Positions 24,400-33,655 of a stretch of 48,254 bases of DNA are shown here, piece by piece. The DNA is from Candidatus Poribacteria bacterium. Lineage in GTDB: Bacteria > Poribacteria > WGA-4E > WGA-3G. The stretch covers positions 1-48,254 of the forward strand of contig JAGWBV010000010.1 of assembly GCA_021295715.1 (NCBI GenBank), given 5' to 3'. The translations under genes and the position numbers were made by a program. Numbering within the stretch: position 1 is the stretch's first letter; each line of letters begins with the position of its first letter. The notes under the pieces are model-generated. The model saw only the letters and a list, made by a program, of their open reading frames with translations, searched no databases and had not been told where the DNA came from.

Positions 24400-25800
24400 T
24401 TACCGACTCTCTGTCCCGATCTGGAAAGCATAGAGTTTTGCGTTATGCAGTTGGAATCTTAACCGAATTTCCTTGCCTATCACATTCGCTAAATCCTGAC
24501 TTGTTTCCCATTTTACGCGGGAATTTGTAACAGTCGAATGAATCGGTTCGCTACTGGCAAGTTGGTTCCCTGTCTTATCCAAAACCGCTACACGCACAGA
24601 ACCACCATCCGACACATCTGCCGTCATGCCGACTGATGGACCATCAAAGGTTAAGGGTTGTGTTGTTATAATCGCTGGCATGTCGGGGGCGATAGGTTCG
24701 TAGCCTGCCCAACCGTCCTGTCGAAGCATTGCGAGTGCGAGGTAGCCGTTACGCCAGTTGAAAAAATAGCCGTCTCCAGCACCGTAGTAAATGCAAATTT
24801 CATCGTCAAAGAAAATCGGGGCAGAGGGAAAGATCGTTCCCCAGTCGTAAGGGGTCTCCCCATAACGCTCCTTTTCCGATGGAGTATGCCCCATAAATGG
24901 TGTGCCTTCCTGTATGCGGTGCCAGTGAATTGTGTCCGGACTCCAAGCCAATTCAACATGTTGTTTGACATCAATTTGGGAGTCCTCTGGATACACCATT
25001 ATGCCGATGAGTCCGATATAAATTCCACAGGTCGGAAACACGATCATATCATGCGTTTGTAAAAATGGACTGGAACCTTTGAGGATAGATTCGTCTGGTG
25101 TCCACTGCACAAAATCAGGAGACTCCGCTCGTGTTACGAGGCGAATATTACGAGCATGCTGACGAGTGACACCGACATATTTGCCCAAACTCTCTGCCCA
25201 AAAAGCATTAGGATGCGTGCCGTGTGCCTCAATCTGTGGGATTGGAAGGGGTTCGCGCCAGTGCAATCCGTCTGCCGAGAACGCGACCGTCATTTGTGGC
25301 TCTCCACAGAAAAACATCTTATAACGTCTTGCCGGATCGGTTTCACGTTCATCCTTGAAAACGCCTGCTCCATTTACGTGGCGCATCAAAATGTTGTTCT
25401 GTTTGTTGCCATCGAACTCAATAAGCCCAAGCTCAGGTTTCTTCCAGTAAACGCCGTCAGTTGAGTAAGCATAGCAGAGCCCCATCTCCCGCTCATTTGG
25501 TTTTACATCCATGTAATTGCACCAATCAGGATGTCGTTTTTCCGGCGGCGTGTGCGTTACCCGTTCATCAATGATAAACGGATTGTACCAACATTTGTAG
25601 AGTTTCTCCTCAACATCATAGATGACGTTGGCGTAAACGTTGTCGAAACGCGGTTCCCACGGTTTATCCTCACCAAAAAGCGGGTTCTGCGGATGCTTGG
25701 TAATCTCGCCAAGGGTAAGTTTAGCCGAGATCGCCTCGTCAATGATACGATTATCCAAGACAAGATATTGGGACGGACGAATAGGGGAAGATCCAGACAT
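24400..25800 (-). CDS. GH43/GH32-like five-bladed propeller protein
   Basis: 466 residues from the ATG at 25800 (GGAAAC a few bases upstream); a longer frame to 25863 lacks a better site. Features of glycosidase-type propellers: YANVIYDVEEKLYKCWYNPF, GLCYAYSTDGVYWKKPELGL, YKMFFCGEPQMTVAFSADGL with HWREPLP, ICIYYGAGDG and a C-terminal beta-sandwich (SVRVAVLDKTGNQLAS; IRLRFQLHNAKLYAFQI). Similar proteins are annotated as glycosyl hydrolases or left unnamed. No signal peptide. Enzymatic status is uncertain; carbohydrate processing is the likely setting, as with its neighbours. Confidence 0.7.
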   Translation of the reverse strand: MSGSSPIRPSQYLVLDNRIIDEAISAKLTLGEITKHPQNPLFGEDKPWEPRFDNVYANVIYDVEEKLYKCWYNPFIIDERVTHTPPEKRHPDWCNYMDVKPNEREMGLCYAYSTDGVYWKKPELGLIEFDGNKQNNILMRHVNGAGVFKDERETDPARRYKMFFCGEPQMTVAFSADGLHWREPLPIPQIEAHGTHPNAFWAESLGKYVGVTRQHARNIRLVTRAESPDFVQWTPDESILKGSSPFLQTHDMIVFPTCGIYIGLIGIMVYPEDSQIDVKQHVELAWSPDTIHWHRIQEGTPFMGHTPSEKERYGETPYDWGTIFPSAPIFFDDEICIYYGAGDGYFFNWRNGYLALAMLRQDGWAGYEPIAPDMPAIITTQPLTFDGPSVGMTADVSDGGSVRVAVLDKTGNQLASSEPIHSTVTNSRVKWETSQDLANVIGKEIRLRFQLHNAKLYAFQIGTESR

Positions 25801-25917
25801 TTCTGTTTCCGTAAGCGTTAATACTGAAAGGAGAAAGGGTCGCGCCCCAGAGGTAACTTCCACAAAAACTTTGTGGAGAGAAATGAGCCGCGACCCAAAG
25901 GTATATGCGCGCTATTG

Positions 25918-26748
25918 TTATTCATAGCCGCGCTTGACATCTGCCCAAACCGTTGGAAGTTTGTCCACCGGATCAACAGCGAACGTGCCAGAGATGTTTT
26001 GGTTAATCTCCGCTTCGGATAGTGCTTTGTCATAAGCGCGGACAATCGCAAACGAACCATTAAATGTTCGACGGCGTTCATCGAAGGAATTCGCACCGAT
26101 TGAGATGTCGTCTATTGGTAAGCTCTTATCGAATTCAAAACCGGCTTGTTTGCTGACCTGTTTACCATCTTGATACGCTACAATTGAATCATCATTCGTG
26201 CCGACAACGGCTATCCAGGTCCAAACACCTTCCTCAAGTACGAGGTTAAGCGGTTGAACACCTTGCTTAGAACCGCCAGCATGGATGGACATGTCCAAAT
26301 TCTGACCGCCGACTATCCAAAGCCGAACTCCCTGCTTGCCTTCTCTTGGGCTATTCTGAAAACCGGCGAAGTGATGCTCCTCAAGAAAAAAATCGCCGTT
26401 GCGCCTACAGAGGAATTCCAATGTCCAGTCCTCGAAAAACAGTGGCGTATTTTTTGCCGGTGGACCGCCAAAGGTTGAAAGGGACTCCGTGGTTGTATAA
26501 TACTTCAAATTCGGTTCACTGACACCGAGGGCAGGAATTTTAATTTCACCCTCTTCCAGTTCCATTGGTTTTTCTGTGGCAAGCAATTCACCGCCTTCGG
26601 TGCCGAGGTTCTCCCACGCCTTCGGATGCGCAGGGTTGTCAGCGGCATCGAGATAGAGCACAGGATCCTCAACAACATTAGCAAATATAGCGTGACACGC
26701 CATTAATAGGAAAATTAGCGTGGTGCAAATTGAAATACAGGTTCTCAT
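25918..26748 (-). CDS. Secreted LamG-domain protein
   Basis: 276 residues. A clear signal peptide (ISICTTLIFLLMACHAIFA) is followed by VVEDPVLYLDAADNPAHPKA, then a concanavalin/LamG fold: FFEDWTLEFLCRRNGDFFLE, GVRLWIVGGQNLDMSIHAGG, GVWTWIAVVGTNDDSIVAYQ and GSFAIVRAYDKALSEAEINQ, then VWADVKRGYE. Driven by a near-consensus promoter at 26822-26850. Probably an exported glycan- or matrix-binding protein, like the LamG gene at 13781. Confidence 0.85.
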   Translation of the reverse strand: MRTCISICTTLIFLLMACHAIFANVVEDPVLYLDAADNPAHPKAWENLGTEGGELLATEKPMELEEGEIKIPALGVSEPNLKYYTTTESLSTFGGPPAKNTPLFFEDWTLEFLCRRNGDFFLEEHHFAGFQNSPREGKQGVRLWIVGGQNLDMSIHAGGSKQGVQPLNLVLEEGVWTWIAVVGTNDDSIVAYQDGKQVSKQAGFEFDKSLPIDDISIGANSFDERRRTFNGSFAIVRAYDKALSEAEINQNISGTFAVDPVDKLPTVWADVKRGYE

Positions 26749-26821
26749 GTAAGGTTTCTCCTAAAGTTGGAAATGTATATTCATAAAATTGGGTAGGGTT
26801 CTCAAACCGATCACCATAACT

Positions 26822-26850
26822 ATTATATCAAACGAGAATCTGATTATCAA
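26822..26850 (-). promoter_or_regulatory. Promoter of the minus-strand LamG gene
   Basis: On the minus strand: TTGATA (26850-26845), 17-base spacer, TATAAT (26827-26822, perfect). The leader to the ATG at 26748 is about 70 bases. Confidence 0.65.
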
Positions 26851-26920
26851 GAAAATCGTGAGGCGTGTACGCTGTAATCACACCCATTGCAGTATGAGTT
26901 TCACCGTTCATAGGCAAAAA

Positions 26921-29236
26921 CTACGGCACTTCCAACGGAATATCCAATGTCTGTGGCAATAGACATTCGGTCTCATTACAAAGTTGGTAGGTGAGCTGTA
27001 GCATAATTGGAACATTTTTGTCGCGCTTCACATTCGGCTTCTGTTTTAACTGCAACGGAATCGTGAGGTTTCCTTCATAAACATTCAAAGGCTCGCTACT
27101 AAATTCAAAGTGTGTCGATCTCCCTTTCGGATACACGACATTGGCAAGTTCAAACGGAATATCAGCGTCCACGGTAATCGTTGTCGGGATCAAATTGTCT
27201 TGACCCGCTGGGTTCGCGTTAATATGCCACCCCTTAGCAATATTGAGTTGAAGCACCACATCGTATATCTTTTTGTTTTGGGCATTAACTTCAGCGGTCG
27301 CACTGATGAGTGATGGCGTTGTTCTAACGAGTTCTTCCTCTGCGGTTAAATAACGGTTGAGGGCAAAATGCATATACATGAAGGACGAAGGGCTTTGTGC
27401 CATAGAGTGAGCGAAACTCTGCAGCGTTTCTTCAGCGTAATGCCGATAATCCGCACCAAATGCCAATAGATTGGCAACAGCAACTGCATTACCAGACGGA
27501 ATTGCGGAGTCATAAGGTTTCTTGGTACGTACAATAAGATGCTTTGCATCCGCCTTCGTGTAATAGAACCCCCCGTTTTTGTCGTCCCAAAAAAGTTGAA
27601 TCATCGCATCAGTGAGTTCTTTCGCTGAATTCAACCACTCTTCATCACCGGTAGCCTTATACAACCCAAGCAAACCCCGGACAAAAAAGGCATAGTCATC
27701 AAGATACACATCCTGTTTCACCACACCCGCAGTATAGGTATGACACAATTCACCGTCGGGTTTTTTCAGGGTGTCAAGAATAAACTGCGCAGCTTTTGAT
27801 GCCGCGAGAAGATACTGCTCCTCGCCAAGTACCTGATAGCCGTAAGCAAGAGCGTCTATCATCAGACCGTTCCAATTGACAATGATTTTTGTGTCCAGCA
27901 ACGGGTATTCGCGATCAAAACGTGCCGTCAAGAGTTTCTCACGTGCAGATTCTACGTCCTTGAGAGCACCCTCCGCTGCTGTGCCGTTAGGGACATAGAG
28001 AACATATTTACCCTCAAAATTAGGTCCCTTGTCGACCCCGTACACATCAGCGAAACGTGCTGCTGCCTTTTGGTCTCCGAGAATTTGCTGAATCTCATCG
28101 GCAGTCCAGACGTAATATTTTCCTTCTTCGGCATCCGTCTCAGCGTCCAAAGCTGAATAGAATCCGCCCTCTGGTGCTGTCATCTCTCGGAAAATGAAAC
28201 TGAAGGTCTCTTCAGCAATCCGTCGATAGCGAGGTTCCTGTGTCAGTTGATGTGCATGGAGGTATAGTTTCGCCAATTGTGCGTTGTCGTAAAGCATCTT
28301 CTCAAAATGCGGAACGAGCCACTTTTCGTCAACAGAGTACCGGTGAAATCCACCACCTATCTGGTCATACATCCCACCGTAAGCCATCATATCCAGCGTA
28401 TGCGTCACCATCTTCAACAGTGATTCATTTTCTGTGGGAGGCGTTTGTAACTCCGATCTTCGTTCGTATTCACTTAGCAAAAATTCGAGATTCGCTGGGC
28501 TTGGAAATTTCGGCGCGCCACCAAACCCACCGTAGGCATGACTATAGGCGGGACGGAGATAGTCCACTGCAGCAGTCGTAAGCGATCTATCTAATGGTTT
28601 AGTAGTGAGTGCCGTAAACCCTCTGCTTGTCGCCAATTCAATAGTATCTGAAATCTGCTCTGCCGCTTCAATGACTTCCGCTTCTCGCGTTACCCACGCT
28701 TCATGCACCGCATCAAGAATAGTCGGAAACCCCGGTCTGCCCGGCACATCTGTCGGTGGAAAATAGGTACCAGCATAAAACGGTTTTAAATCAGGGGTGA
28801 GAAAAACAGAGTTGGGCCATCCGCCTCGTTGAATCAGAAGTTGCGTTGCTGTCATATAGATTTCATCGAGATCTGGACGCTCTTCTCTATCAATCTTAAT
28901 ATTGATAAAATCTCTGTTCATCATTGCGGCAATTTCTGGGCTTGAGAACACCTCCCGCTCCATGACGTGGCACCAATAACAAGTGGAATACCCGACAGAG
29001 AGAAAAATCAATTTGTTTTCTTTCTTCGCACGTTCTAATGCTTCATCACCCCACGGATACCACTCCACAGGGTTATGCGCGTGGAGCAACAGGTAAGGGC
29101 TGGTCTCATGAATAAGTCGATTCGTCCATTTCCAAGAGCCATCTGGATTCTTGAGTGCTGCCTCATCGGCTCCTACTATCCATACAAGATTGAGAAAAAG
29201 CAGACAGGTGAGAAACTTCTGTATTGTATTTTTCAT
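26921..29236 (-). CDS. DUF255 thioredoxin-domain protein (YyaL/SSP411-like) fused to DsbD-like domain
   Basis: 771 residues from the ATG at 29236 (AAGG upstream). A signal peptide, [20 protein letters not shown], is unusual for this family. Residues about 25-190 are the DUF255 thioredoxin domain with [20 protein letters not shown] and the redox motif CYWCHVM. A long (alpha/alpha) barrel follows ([57 protein letters not shown]). The last 130 residues resemble the DsbD N-terminal immunoglobulin-like domain, ending in [20 protein letters not shown] with a Cys pair. Export plus the DsbD-type tail suggest periplasmic thiol chemistry. Confidence 0.85.
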   Translation of the reverse strand: MKNTIQKFLTCLLFLNLVWIVGADEAALKNPDGSWKWTNRLIHETSPYLLLHAHNPVEWYPWGDEALERAKKENKLIFLSVGYSTCYWCHVMEREVFSSPEIAAMMNRDFINIKIDREERPDLDEIYMTATQLLIQRGGWPNSVFLTPDLKPFYAGTYFPPTDVPGRPGFPTILDAVHEAWVTREAEVIEAAEQISDTIELATSRGFTALTTKPLDRSLTTAAVDYLRPAYSHAYGGFGGAPKFPSPANLEFLLSEYERRSELQTPPTENESLLKMVTHTLDMMAYGGMYDQIGGGFHRYSVDEKWLVPHFEKMLYDNAQLAKLYLHAHQLTQEPRYRRIAEETFSFIFREMTAPEGGFYSALDAETDAEEGKYYVWTADEIQQILGDQKAAARFADVYGVDKGPNFEGKYVLYVPNGTAAEGALKDVESAREKLLTARFDREYPLLDTKIIVNWNGLMIDALAYGYQVLGEEQYLLAASKAAQFILDTLKKPDGELCHTYTAGVVKQDVYLDDYAFFVRGLLGLYKATGDEEWLNSAKELTDAMIQLFWDDKNGGFYYTKADAKHLIVRTKKPYDSAIPSGNAVAVANLLAFGADYRHYAEETLQSFAHSMAQSPSSFMYMHFALNRYLTAEEELVRTTPSLISATAEVNAQNKKIYDVVLQLNIAKGWHINANPAGQDNLIPTTITVDADIPFELANVVYPKGRSTHFEFSSEPLNVYEGNLTIPLQLKQKPNVKRDKNVPIMLQLTYQLCNETECLLPQTLDIPLEVP

Positions 29237-29331
29237 ACTGGAAACCTTTATTGTAAAAAGCAATATGCGATGAATCGCACTCCTCCAAACCTATGATACG
29301 ATTTTTGAAAAGTCCAATTCGCATAGCATGG

Positions 29332-30441
29332 TTATTGCACAAGTGCCTGCTGTGCTACCGAGCGGCCACGTTCTGTCAGCATCAACTGTGTTTCCTCCTG
29401 AGAGACGCAACGATTGTGCAGGGCGTATTTCACGACTTGGGTAGCGAAAGAAGGGTCCCAACGGAGATGCTCATGAAGATGTGCTATCTCCGACTCTGCT
29501 TCAGCTTCCGGAAGTCCTTCGTGATTAAAGAGGTGAATCACTAACATCGTTTGGGCAAATTCCCTTTTTTGGCGTGTTCGTCTCCGTGCGATAGCGATAA
29601 GTCCACGGTTCGGAACAACCAGAAAAATCAGCCCGAACACAAGGAGCGTCATTGTTGCAATCATCCCTGCAATAGAAACATCGAAGACGGACGCGAGCCA
29701 ATAACCACCTACAGCATTCATACTCCCAATAATCGCGCTCAGGGTAAGCATCAGTGAGAGCCTGTTTGTGATGAGATACGCCGTAGCAGGCGGTCCAGCG
29801 ATAAGAGCAACAACCAATATCGAACCAACGGCATCAAATGCTCCGACTGTTGTTACGGATACAAGGGTCATCAGCCCATAGTGAATTAGGGTAGGCGCGA
29901 ACCCCAACGTAGCTGCTAAACTTGCGTCAAAGGTTGCTAACTTCAACTCTTTGTAAAATAGCAGAATAAAGGCGAGGTTCAGCAGCAGAATCGTCCCCAT
30001 CACATATACAGATATGGGACCTAAATCGTATCCGAAAACATCTAACCGGTTAAGCGGCGCATAAGCGAGTTCACCGAGGAGGACAACATCCATATCCAAA
30101 TGAACGTTGCCTGCAAATCGAGAAATCAGGATCACCCCGATGCTGAAAAGGGCAGGGAACGTTAAGCCAATCGCGGCATCCTCTTTCACCAGTTTCGTCC
30201 GTTGCAGCAACTCAACGAAAACAACGGTGAGTACACCGGTTCCGGCAGCGGCAAGAATGAGAAGCGGCGACGACAGGCTTTTCGTAAGAAAAAAGGCGAG
30301 GACGATACCGGGGAGAATTGCGTGGCTAATGGCATCACTCATCAAAGTCATTCGCCTTAGCACTAAGAACACACCGGGCAAAGCGCACGCCACCGCTGTC
30401 ACAATCGCAATGAGTTGAATATCAAGATGCTCTTGTATCAC
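29332..30441 (-). CDS. Metal ABC transporter permease with C-terminal winged-helix-like domain
   Basis: 369 residues from a GTG at 30441. An ABC-3 family membrane protein with about eight helices; the family stretch LVLRRMTLMSDAISHAILPG is near the start, and LATFDASLAATLGFAPTLIH follows the coupling loop. After helix eight (LIFLVVPNRGLIAIARRR) an 80-residue soluble tail (EAESEIAHLHEHLRWDPSFA; TQLMLTERGRSVAQQAL) resembles a DtxR/MntR-type winged helix, as known for some Mn/Zn permeases. It works with the second permease, ATPase and binding protein upstream. No Shine-Dalgarno is visible at the start. Confidence 0.85.
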   Translation of the reverse strand: MIQEHLDIQLIAIVTAVACALPGVFLVLRRMTLMSDAISHAILPGIVLAFFLTKSLSSPLLILAAAGTGVLTVVFVELLQRTKLVKEDAAIGLTFPALFSIGVILISRFAGNVHLDMDVVLLGELAYAPLNRLDVFGYDLGPISVYVMGTILLLNLAFILLFYKELKLATFDASLAATLGFAPTLIHYGLMTLVSVTTVGAFDAVGSILVVALIAGPPATAYLITNRLSLMLTLSAIIGSMNAVGGYWLASVFDVSIAGMIATMTLLVFGLIFLVVPNRGLIAIARRRTRQKREFAQTMLVIHLFNHEGLPEAEAESEIAHLHEHLRWDPSFATQVVKYALHNRCVSQEETQLMLTERGRSVAQQALVQ

Positions 30442-30462
30442 TTTTTTAATTATGGAGTTTCT

Positions 30463-30493
30463 AACCTGTGCTCCGCTCCGCTTCGCACAGGTT
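30463..30493. terminator. 9-bp hairpin between the two permease genes
   Basis: AACCTGTGC ... GCACAGGTT with a 13-base GC-rich loop, 20 bases before the downstream permease start. It could be an attenuator, processing site or weak terminator between the genes. Confidence 0.4.
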
Positions 30494-30632
30494 TTCGCTT
30501 ATGCTATAGGTTCTTCTTAAAATCGGGCTCGTAGTTCGTAACGAAATGGAGAACGGATACTCAGAAAGGGCACGTCAAAGTCGTAACCGATGTAGTTCTC
30601 CTGCAAGGTATAATTAAAAAACCGTCACGTTT

Positions 30633-31571
30633 TTAGTCGTCCTGTGGCTCAGCATACGATCTACCACCATACCCCTCAACGGCTATACGCCGTTTGTTTC
30701 GCTGGTGCCGAAACCAGTCCCACAAAAGTCCACGATTCGGGGCAAAAATGATCGAGAATCCCACAACAACTGTTGCACACAACACAATCGTTGGGCCAGT
30801 CGGGATACGTGAAGCACTACTACTGATAATCGTTCCACTCACGCCTGCGAGTGCTCCAAAACCAGCAGCGAGAAACATCATCACGCTAAGCTTATTGGTC
30901 CACTGTCGTGCAGCGACCGCTGGCGCGACCAACATCGCACTCATCAAAACAGCACCGACAGCTTGCAAACCGAGAACGATCGCTATAACGAGGAGACTCG
31001 TCAACAGAATGTCAAGTGCACGGATCGGGAACCCAAGCGATGCAGCAAAACCATCATCAAAAACCAATAACTTCAACTCTTTCCAAAAAACAAGCATGAT
31101 GACGATTGCAGTGCCCCCGAGTATACCAATTGTCAACACATCGCTCTCCAGAATAGTGGCGGCTTGTCCGAAGAGAAACGTATCCAATCCGGCTTGATTC
31201 GCATTACCGGTCCGCTGAATCAGCGTATGTAGCACTAACCCGAACCCAAAAAAAGTGGACAGTATGATCCCAAGTGCGCTATCGTATTTGATACGCGTCA
31301 GCCTTACGATACCCAAAATGAGCAGTGTACCGAGCCATCCCGCAATTGCCGCACCGAGGACCAAAACCAGAGGGGTTTTACTTCCTGTCAGCAGAAATGC
31401 GATTGCAATACCGGGCAACGCGGCATGGGAAATGGCATCGCCGAGGAGACTCTGGCGACGCAAAACAGCATAAGTGCCGAGGGACCCGCTTACAGCACCA
31501 AGCAAGGCAGCACCCATGGCGACAATCAGAAGCGTATAATCAAGATGAGTAAGAATACTCAGATATTCCAT
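30633..31571 (-). CDS. Metal ABC transporter permease
   Basis: 312 residues from the ATG at 31571 (a TTG four codons upstream is possible). ABC-3 family: LRRQSLLGDAISHAALPGIA is the family motif, LLVFDDGFAASLGFPIRALD is the cytoplasmic coupling region, and LQAVGAVLMSAMLVAPAVAA lines the channel. About eight to nine membrane helices; a short charged C-terminus and no winged helix, in contrast to its partner at 29332. Together they would form a TroC/TroD-like heterodimeric channel for Mn, Zn or Fe. Confidence 0.9.
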   Translation of the reverse strand: MEYLSILTHLDYTLLIVAMGAALLGAVSGSLGTYAVLRRQSLLGDAISHAALPGIAIAFLLTGSKTPLVLVLGAAIAGWLGTLLILGIVRLTRIKYDSALGIILSTFFGFGLVLHTLIQRTGNANQAGLDTFLFGQAATILESDVLTIGILGGTAIVIMLVFWKELKLLVFDDGFAASLGFPIRALDILLTSLLVIAIVLGLQAVGAVLMSAMLVAPAVAARQWTNKLSVMMFLAAGFGALAGVSGTIISSSASRIPTGPTIVLCATVVVGFSIIFAPNRGLLWDWFRHQRNKRRIAVEGYGGRSYAEPQDD

Positions 31572-31646
31572 TTTTTCTGGCAATCAGCAGTCAGCAATCC
31601 GTCATCAGTAAAGATGTAAGCGTTTCAGTAACGTTTCTTTTTTTAT

Positions 31647-31698
31647 TGACGGCTGAAAGGTTTTTCATAGAAAGACTGCGCTGACGGCTGAAAGGTTT
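31647..31698. repeat. Short direct repeat TGACGGCTGAAAGGTTT
   Basis: Two copies 34 bases apart (31648-31664 and 31682-31698) between the ATPase and permease genes, within a stretch of CTGATTGCTGATAGCTGA-like simple repeats typical of these intergenic regions. Confidence 0.5.
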
Positions 31699-31734
31699 GC
31701 TACGCAACCCGATCTGATTGCTGATAGCTGATGG

Positions 31735-32475
31735 CTATTTCGTCATGAACGCGACACGCCCCCCGTAAGTTATTCGCAAATTTTCAGGTGTAAAGGTTTC
31801 ATCAACGGGTCCGCTTGCGATCCGACGAATGTTCAAAAGCATTACCCAATCGAAATACTCGGTTACCGTTTGTAAATCGTGATGCACCACGACAACGGTT
31901 TTTCCCTTTTCTCTGAACTCCTTAAGTAGCGTGACAATGGCGCGTTCTGTGGTAGCATCAACGCCCTGAAAAGGTTCATCCATCAAGTATACTGTAGCGT
32001 CTTGAACAAGAGCACGGGCAAGGAAAACCCGCTGTTGCTGTCCGCCAGAGAGTTGACTAATTTGCCGAGTGCTATATGCCTCCATACCCACCTTTTCCAA
32101 GGCATGCATGGCAAGCTCCCGCTCCTGCTTCCCGGGTCGTCGCACCCATCCGAGTGCGCCGTAACGTCCCATCATAACGACATCCAGCACGTTTGTTGGA
32201 AAATCCCAGTCAACCGTCCCCCGTTGCGGGACATACCCAACAATTCGGCGTTGCGCTTCATAAGGTTTGTCGTAAATCAAGATATTGCCTGCCGCAGGGC
32301 GCACCAGTCCCAAAATCGCCTTGATCAACGTCGTTTTACCCGCGCCATTGGGACCGACAATCGACAAGAGCACCCCAGGTGGTACATCCAAATCGACATC
32401 CCACAAGACAGGCTGATCTTGATAGGCAACTGTTAAATCTGTTACTTCAATGGCTTTCATTTCGGACGCTTGCAT
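31735..32475 (-). CDS. Metal ABC transporter ATP-binding protein
   Basis: 246 residues. Walker [13 protein letters not shown] (about 39-50), signature [15 protein letters not shown], Walker [13 protein letters not shown] and the switch [10 protein letters not shown] are all intact. It belongs to the Mn/Zn (TroB/ZnuC) class that powers the two ABC-3 permeases downstream. The first ATG at 32475 follows a dispersed repeat that supplies CGCAAGGTAAAATTAAAAAC; an ATG five codons later (32460) is an alternative. It is separated from the binding-protein gene by about 210 bases with an 11-bp hairpin. Confidence 0.9.
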   Translation of the reverse strand: MQASEMKAIEVTDLTVAYQDQPVLWDVDLDVPPGVLLSIVGPNGAGKTTLIKAILGLVRPAAGNILIYDKPYEAQRRIVGYVPQRGTVDWDFPTNVLDVVMMGRYGALGWVRRPGKQERELAMHALEKVGMEAYSTRQISQLSGGQQQRVFLARALVQDATVYLMDEPFQGVDATTERAIVTLLKEFREKGKTVVVVHHDLQTVTEYFDWVMLLNIRRIASGPVDETFTPENLRITYGGRVAFMTK

Positions 32476-32476
32476 G

Positions 32477-32545
32477 TTTTTAATTTTACCTTGCGGTTTG
32501 ATACGTTAGGTTTGGATATTGAAGTTCCTTTCCGTATATCTGAAG
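32477..32545 (+). repeat. Dispersed CTTGCGG repeat, copy 4 (head at a start codon)
   Basis: TTTTAATTTTACCTTGCGG at the head, TTAGGTTTGGATATTGAAG and TTCCTTTCCGTATATC after it. The head touches the minus-strand ATG at 32475, so read on that strand it supplies AAGGT before the start. Confidence 0.75.
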
Positions 32546-32552
32546 AAACACC

Positions 32553-32580
32553 GGATTTAGTCTGGGGATAGACTAAATCC
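32553..32580. terminator. Perfect 11-bp hairpin between binding-protein and ATPase genes
   Basis: GGATTTAGTCT, loop GGGGAT, AGACTAAATCC. Such hairpins after substrate-binding-protein genes often stabilise the upstream message or reduce read-through, so that the binding protein is made in excess. Confidence 0.5.
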
Positions 32581-32611
32581 ATTCCTTGTATTACATTGCA
32601 AAAACCCCTCC

Positions 32612-32638
32612 AAATGTAAAGCAAAGACAAATTATGCC
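32612..32638 (+). repeat. Second copy of the promoter-containing motif at 12203
   Basis: AAATGTAAAGCAAAGACAAA then TTATGCCA, against AATGTAAAGCAAAAACAAAT and TATGCTATAAT at 12204-12234. Here the -10 region is changed to GCCATTTA, so promoter activity is doubtful. Confidence 0.5.
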
Positions 32639-32688
32639 ATTTAAGGAAACCTAATTTCATCAGGGTCCACGGATTATGTTCTACCAAC

Positions 32689-33651
32689 TTAATCCTCCAT
32701 CATCGAACTGGTGGATGTACTCCGAGTGAGTGCAGTTACAATCGTATCAATGTTATGACGAACCATTCCGATGTAGGTGCCTTTAGGTGTTCCTTCGTTT
32801 CCCATAGCATCTGAGAAAAGCTCGCCACCGATTATTACATCAAAACCTTTTGAGTTCACAGCTGCCCGGACCGCTTCAAGACTCCTCGACGAAACAGAGG
32901 ATTCCACAAAAATTGCGGGAATGCGTCGCTCTGCAATAAACTTTGCCAACTCCTGGACATCAGCGATACCTGCCTCTGTTGCGGTGCTAATGCCTTGTAA
33001 TCCGCGCACCTCAAATCCATAAGCCTTCCCGAAGTAGTTAAAAGCGTCGTGTGCCGTTACGAGCACCCGTTGTTCAGGTGGCACACGTTCCGCCTGTGCT
33101 TTCACATATTCGTGCAGTTCTGCGAGTTTCGCGAGGTAGCGTTCAGCATTAGTGTAGTACATTAGTGTATTGTCCGAATCGAATTCACTGAGAGCATCGC
33201 GAATCTTTCCCACGGCTTCCATCCAAAGTGTTACGTCAAACCACAGATGCGGATCGTATTGCCCTTCAAATTCCGGTGGCGTCAGCAGCAGGCTCCGGTC
33301 AACTGCATCTGTTACGGCAACAGTTTTTGTATCTCCCGACATTTTGGCAAGAATGTCGCCCATTTTCGATTCAAGGTGCAGCCCGTTATAGAAGATGAGT
33401 TGCGCCGAAGTTAACCGCTGCACATCCCCCGCACTCGCCTTATAAAGGTGTGGATCTACCCCCGGTCCCATCAACCCTGTGACATCAACCCGTTCACCAC
33501 CAACATTTTTAACAACATCAGTAATCATACCGATCGTCGTGACAACGCGAAGTTTATCTCCAACGGAAGCATCAGGTGATTTCCCTTTTGGATCGCATCC
33601 AATGTACACAAATATGCATATTAAAAACAGTGATATGTATCTTCTCTGCAT
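32689..33651 (-). CDS. TroA/ZnuA-like metal-binding lipoprotein
   Basis: 320 residues from the ATG at 33651, four bases after the stop of the VIT gene. The signal ends in a lipobox (LICIFVYIGC), so it is a lipoprotein. The cluster A-I binding protein has metal ligands His in GPGVDPHLYK, His in YDPHLWFDV, His in LVTAHDAFNYFGKAYG and Asp in GGELFSDAMG. The His-His-His-Asp set and the lack of a His-rich loop resemble TroA (Zn/Mn) more than ZnuA or the Mn-specific PsaA type. It delivers metal to the two ABC-3 permeases. Confidence 0.9.
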   Translation of the reverse strand: MQRRYISLFLICIFVYIGCDPKGKSPDASVGDKLRVVTTIGMITDVVKNVGGERVDVTGLMGPGVDPHLYKASAGDVQRLTSAQLIFYNGLHLESKMGDILAKMSGDTKTVAVTDAVDRSLLLTPPEFEGQYDPHLWFDVTLWMEAVGKIRDALSEFDSDNTLMYYTNAERYLAKLAELHEYVKAQAERVPPEQRVLVTAHDAFNYFGKAYGFEVRGLQGISTATEAGIADVQELAKFIAERRIPAIFVESSVSSRSLEAVRAAVNSKGFDVIIGGELFSDAMGNEGTPKGTYIGMVRHNIDTIVTALTRSTSTSSMMED

Positions 33652-33655
33652 AATC

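Noticed and set aside
30694-31197. Plus-strand frame of 167 codons opposite a permease gene
   Set aside because: Antisense to a full-length ABC-3 permease with clear membrane helices and family motif; no independent features.
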